From a bacterium 1XD21-70 (lineage in GTDB: Bacteria > Bacillota > Clostridia > Lachnospirales > Lachnospiraceae), in assembly GCA_003669055.1 (NCBI GenBank), contig RAYB01000004.1, positions 122,512 to 186,511 on the forward strand: 64,000 nt of DNA, written 5' to 3'. The first letter of the stretch is position 1. Each line of letters starts with the position of its first letter. The translations under genes were made by a program, and so were the position numbers. The notes below the pieces were generated by a model, which had not been told where the DNA came from, did not search any database, and saw only the letters and a list, made by a program, of their open reading frames with translations. Positions 62,584 to 64,000 of the stretch are shown here, in pieces.

Positions 62584-64000
62584 CTAAATGCCAGCGGCAC
62601 CTGTAGTCCCCCGCTTCTTCGCATTCCGCGCCGTGTTTTCTCCCCCGTCCCCGGCGTATCCGCACTGGGGGCAGAGAAACCTTCCTTCTTTCCGGCTCCC
62701 CTGAGCCCCGCAGCTGCTGCACTCCCTGCTGATGCCTTTTCCCGGCACCTCTGCTAATTCCACAGACTGCTCACGGCATTTCAGGGTTAGCCTCTCACGG
62801 ATATATCCCCGCTGCCACATAGACATGCTATAATTGACTTTCTTAATCCTACTGACCCCGTTTGGCCGCGCAAGCCTGGGCAGGTAAACCACAGCCGGCC
62901 TTTCTTCTCTCAGAAAACGGTTCAATTCTTGGTTGATGTAGCCATGAAGCTGCTCCTCCAACCGCTGTTTGTTGGCATAGTACTTTTTTCTTCCGGGATT
63001 AGCATCTCTGTTCTTGTTGTAGATCGTGTTTTGCTCCCGGATCCATCCAGAAAGGCGGCTTTGGTACTTTCCCAGTTCCTCCCCGTAACGGTGTCCCTCA
63101 TCGGTAGTAAGCATAGCCGCCATCCCCAAAGATATCCCCACACACCGTTCATAATCCGGATGCTTTTTCGCTGCCACATCTATGGGGATCCTCAGTTCCA
63201 AGCGGTTTTCCTCCGGATATAGATGGAGTGAAATCTGCCTTGTATAGCAGTTTGCATCCGTAAGCGGGATGAAAATCCGCTTTCTTTTTTCCTTTGCAGC
63301 AATGTAAATCCCGTGGTCACCATAGCGGTAGGCTTTCTTAGAAACAGAAAACCGGTCTGCCTGGTCAGTATGCGGCTTGGCATGGTGCTTCCTTATCTGC
63401 CTCCGCAGGTAATTCTCTGCCTTATGTATATCCACTGCCGCAGATAGCTGGTCATACTGCTGCTTAAGCTTCCCTGGAAGCTGCGGCAATGAGAAGTCCA
63501 GCACTGCCTCCAATGCCTGGCTCACCTTCAAGATATAACGAAGGAAATGCTTTTCTTTTTCATCCAGGCTTTCGTTACAGTCAATCGCCCTGAGGACAGC
63601 TGCTTTTGTTCCCGCCCATTGGCTTTTGATATCTCCCAATGCATCAAATATTGCAAGATAAAAGTATACAGAAGGCAGCCCGAGGCTTTCCCGCAGCCCG
63701 CTGCGGGTCATCTCATTCTGGACAGTATAACCAGGATAGAGTTTTGAGAGGCTATGGATACCGCCATAACGCTGGTAAACGTAATTCTTTACCTTGGTGT
63801 AGTCCTTTGCGATCTCCAGCAATTTACCCATGTCCTCATCGGGAACCGGTACTTTGTTGTGCTGCCGGACAATCTTACATATCGTTTCTGGCGGCATGTC
63901 CCTTCTTTCCGGCTCTGCCTGGAATCCATTCCTATGCCCTGCTGCATGCACATGAACCTGGTTCCCACTAATACAAATTCCCAAAATGTGTACTTTTTGG
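62584..64000 (-). CDS. TnpB-family protein, RuvC residues apparently lost (5' end beyond window)
   Basis: Frame open to base 64000; the first start inside is a TTG at 63984 without a ribosome-binding site, so the true start may lie outside the window. Counting from that TTG (466 aa), TnpB features are a helical N-terminal part (KNYVYQRYGGIHSLSKLYPG near 66), the RuvC core from about 281, and a zinc ribbon C422, C425, C438, C441. The catalytic positions differ: GIDLG is GISLG (Ser285), the middle EDL site is YLPRL (no acid, Pro369), and the last DxN site is GEN (Gly448). Thus all three RuvC acids seem missing while the fold and zinc ribbon are kept. Published TnpB-derived nuclease-dead repressors (TldR) show the same logic. 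No tnpA is present in the window. Confidence 0.85.
   Translation of the reverse strand, partial: QKVHILGICISGNQVHVHAAGHRNGFQAEPERRDMPPETICKIVRQHNKVPVPDEDMGKLLEIAKDYTKVKNYVYQRYGGIHSLSKLYPGYTVQNEMTRSGLRESLGLPSVYFYLAIFDALGDIKSQWAGTKAAVLRAIDCNESLDEKEKHFLRYILKVSQALEAVLDFSLPQLPGKLKQQYDQLSAAVDIHKAENYLRRQIRKHHAKPHTDQADRFSVSKKAYRYGDHGIYIAAKEKRKRIFIPLTDANCYTRQISLHLYPEENRLELRIPIDVAAKKHPDYERCVGISLGMAAMLTTDEGHRYGEELGKYQSRLSGWIREQNTIYNKNRDANPGRKKYYANKQRLEEQLHGYINQELNRFLREERPAVVYLPRLARPNGVSRIKKVNYSMSMWQRGYIRERLTLKCREQSVELAEVPGKGISRECSSCGAQGSRKEGRFLCPQCGYAGDGGENTARNAKKRGTTGAAGI

Noticed and set aside
62054..62722. 222-aa minus-strand reading frame across the tnpB 3' end and the following gene's start
   Set aside because: It overlaps two supported genes, has no ribosome-binding site or family motif, and its middle corresponds to the hairpin-rich putative guide RNA.
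1..64000. tRNA or rRNA genes
   Set aside because: No cloverleaf, TTCGAATC-like arm with CCA context or rRNA signature was noticed in the gene-free stretches.

Overview
This window looks like chromosomal DNA of an anaerobic Clostridia species, most likely Lachnospiraceae. The case rests on a clostridial set of genes: a four-domain S1 protein translated next to ispH, a CarD-type regulator, a YlmC/YmxH sporulation protein, split pyrB/pyrI, ATP-dependent PEP carboxykinase, and promoters of the sigma-A type. Flanks are GC-rich. The stretch from about 42.5 to 60.7 kb is clearly AT-rich.

Layout. 1-4.3 kb: corrinoid-type ABC importer (ATPase, permease, lipoprotein) plus a lipoprotein-type CbiK chelatase, all behind a cobalamin riboswitch with a good promoter. 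4.3-4.9 kb: two large palindromic elements. 4.9-12.5 kb: housekeeping operon M28 peptidase, polyphosphate kinase 2, flavoprotein, cmk, ispH, rpsA. 12.5-13.1 kb: a tandem 104-bp repeat and a YlmC-like gene broken at an A9 tract. 13.2-16.3 kb: metNIQ preceded by a methionine-rich leader peptide and an intrinsic terminator. 16.4-25.9 kb: LysR regulator and divergent sodium symporter, a lipoprotein, an M20 dipeptidase, and a MacB-like ABC exporter with a CARDB-like partner. 26.2-33 kb: pyrBI, carD, a HAD phosphatase, pckA, a wall-binding secreted protein, rpe.

33.2-60.4 kb is one long same-strand surface-glycan or glycoconjugate locus: two TagF-like polymerases, glycosyltransferases, RgpF-like protein, a cytidylyltransferase, epimerases, WecB/WecC (UDP-ManNAc to UDP-ManNAcA), two polysaccharide deacetylases, methyltransferases, a SPASM radical SAM enzyme, a DUF362 protein, a heparinase II/III-like protein and a CapK-like adenylate-forming enzyme. 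Small Rossmann modules recur in at least eight of these proteins. No flippase, polymerase or ABC exporter is visible. Upstream of its first gene (60.54-60.70 kb) lies a 22-bp inverted repeat pair. Its geometry is that of an invertible promoter switch.

60.7-64 kb: another glycerophosphotransferase-like gene. Upstream of it, open at the window edge, is a TnpB homologue whose three RuvC catalytic acidic residues appear to be replaced while its zinc ribbon is intact. It is followed by a hairpin-rich segment placed like a TnpB guide RNA. This pair is the best candidate for an unusual system here: an exapted, nuclease-dead RNA-guided DNA-binding protein next to a surface glycan locus.
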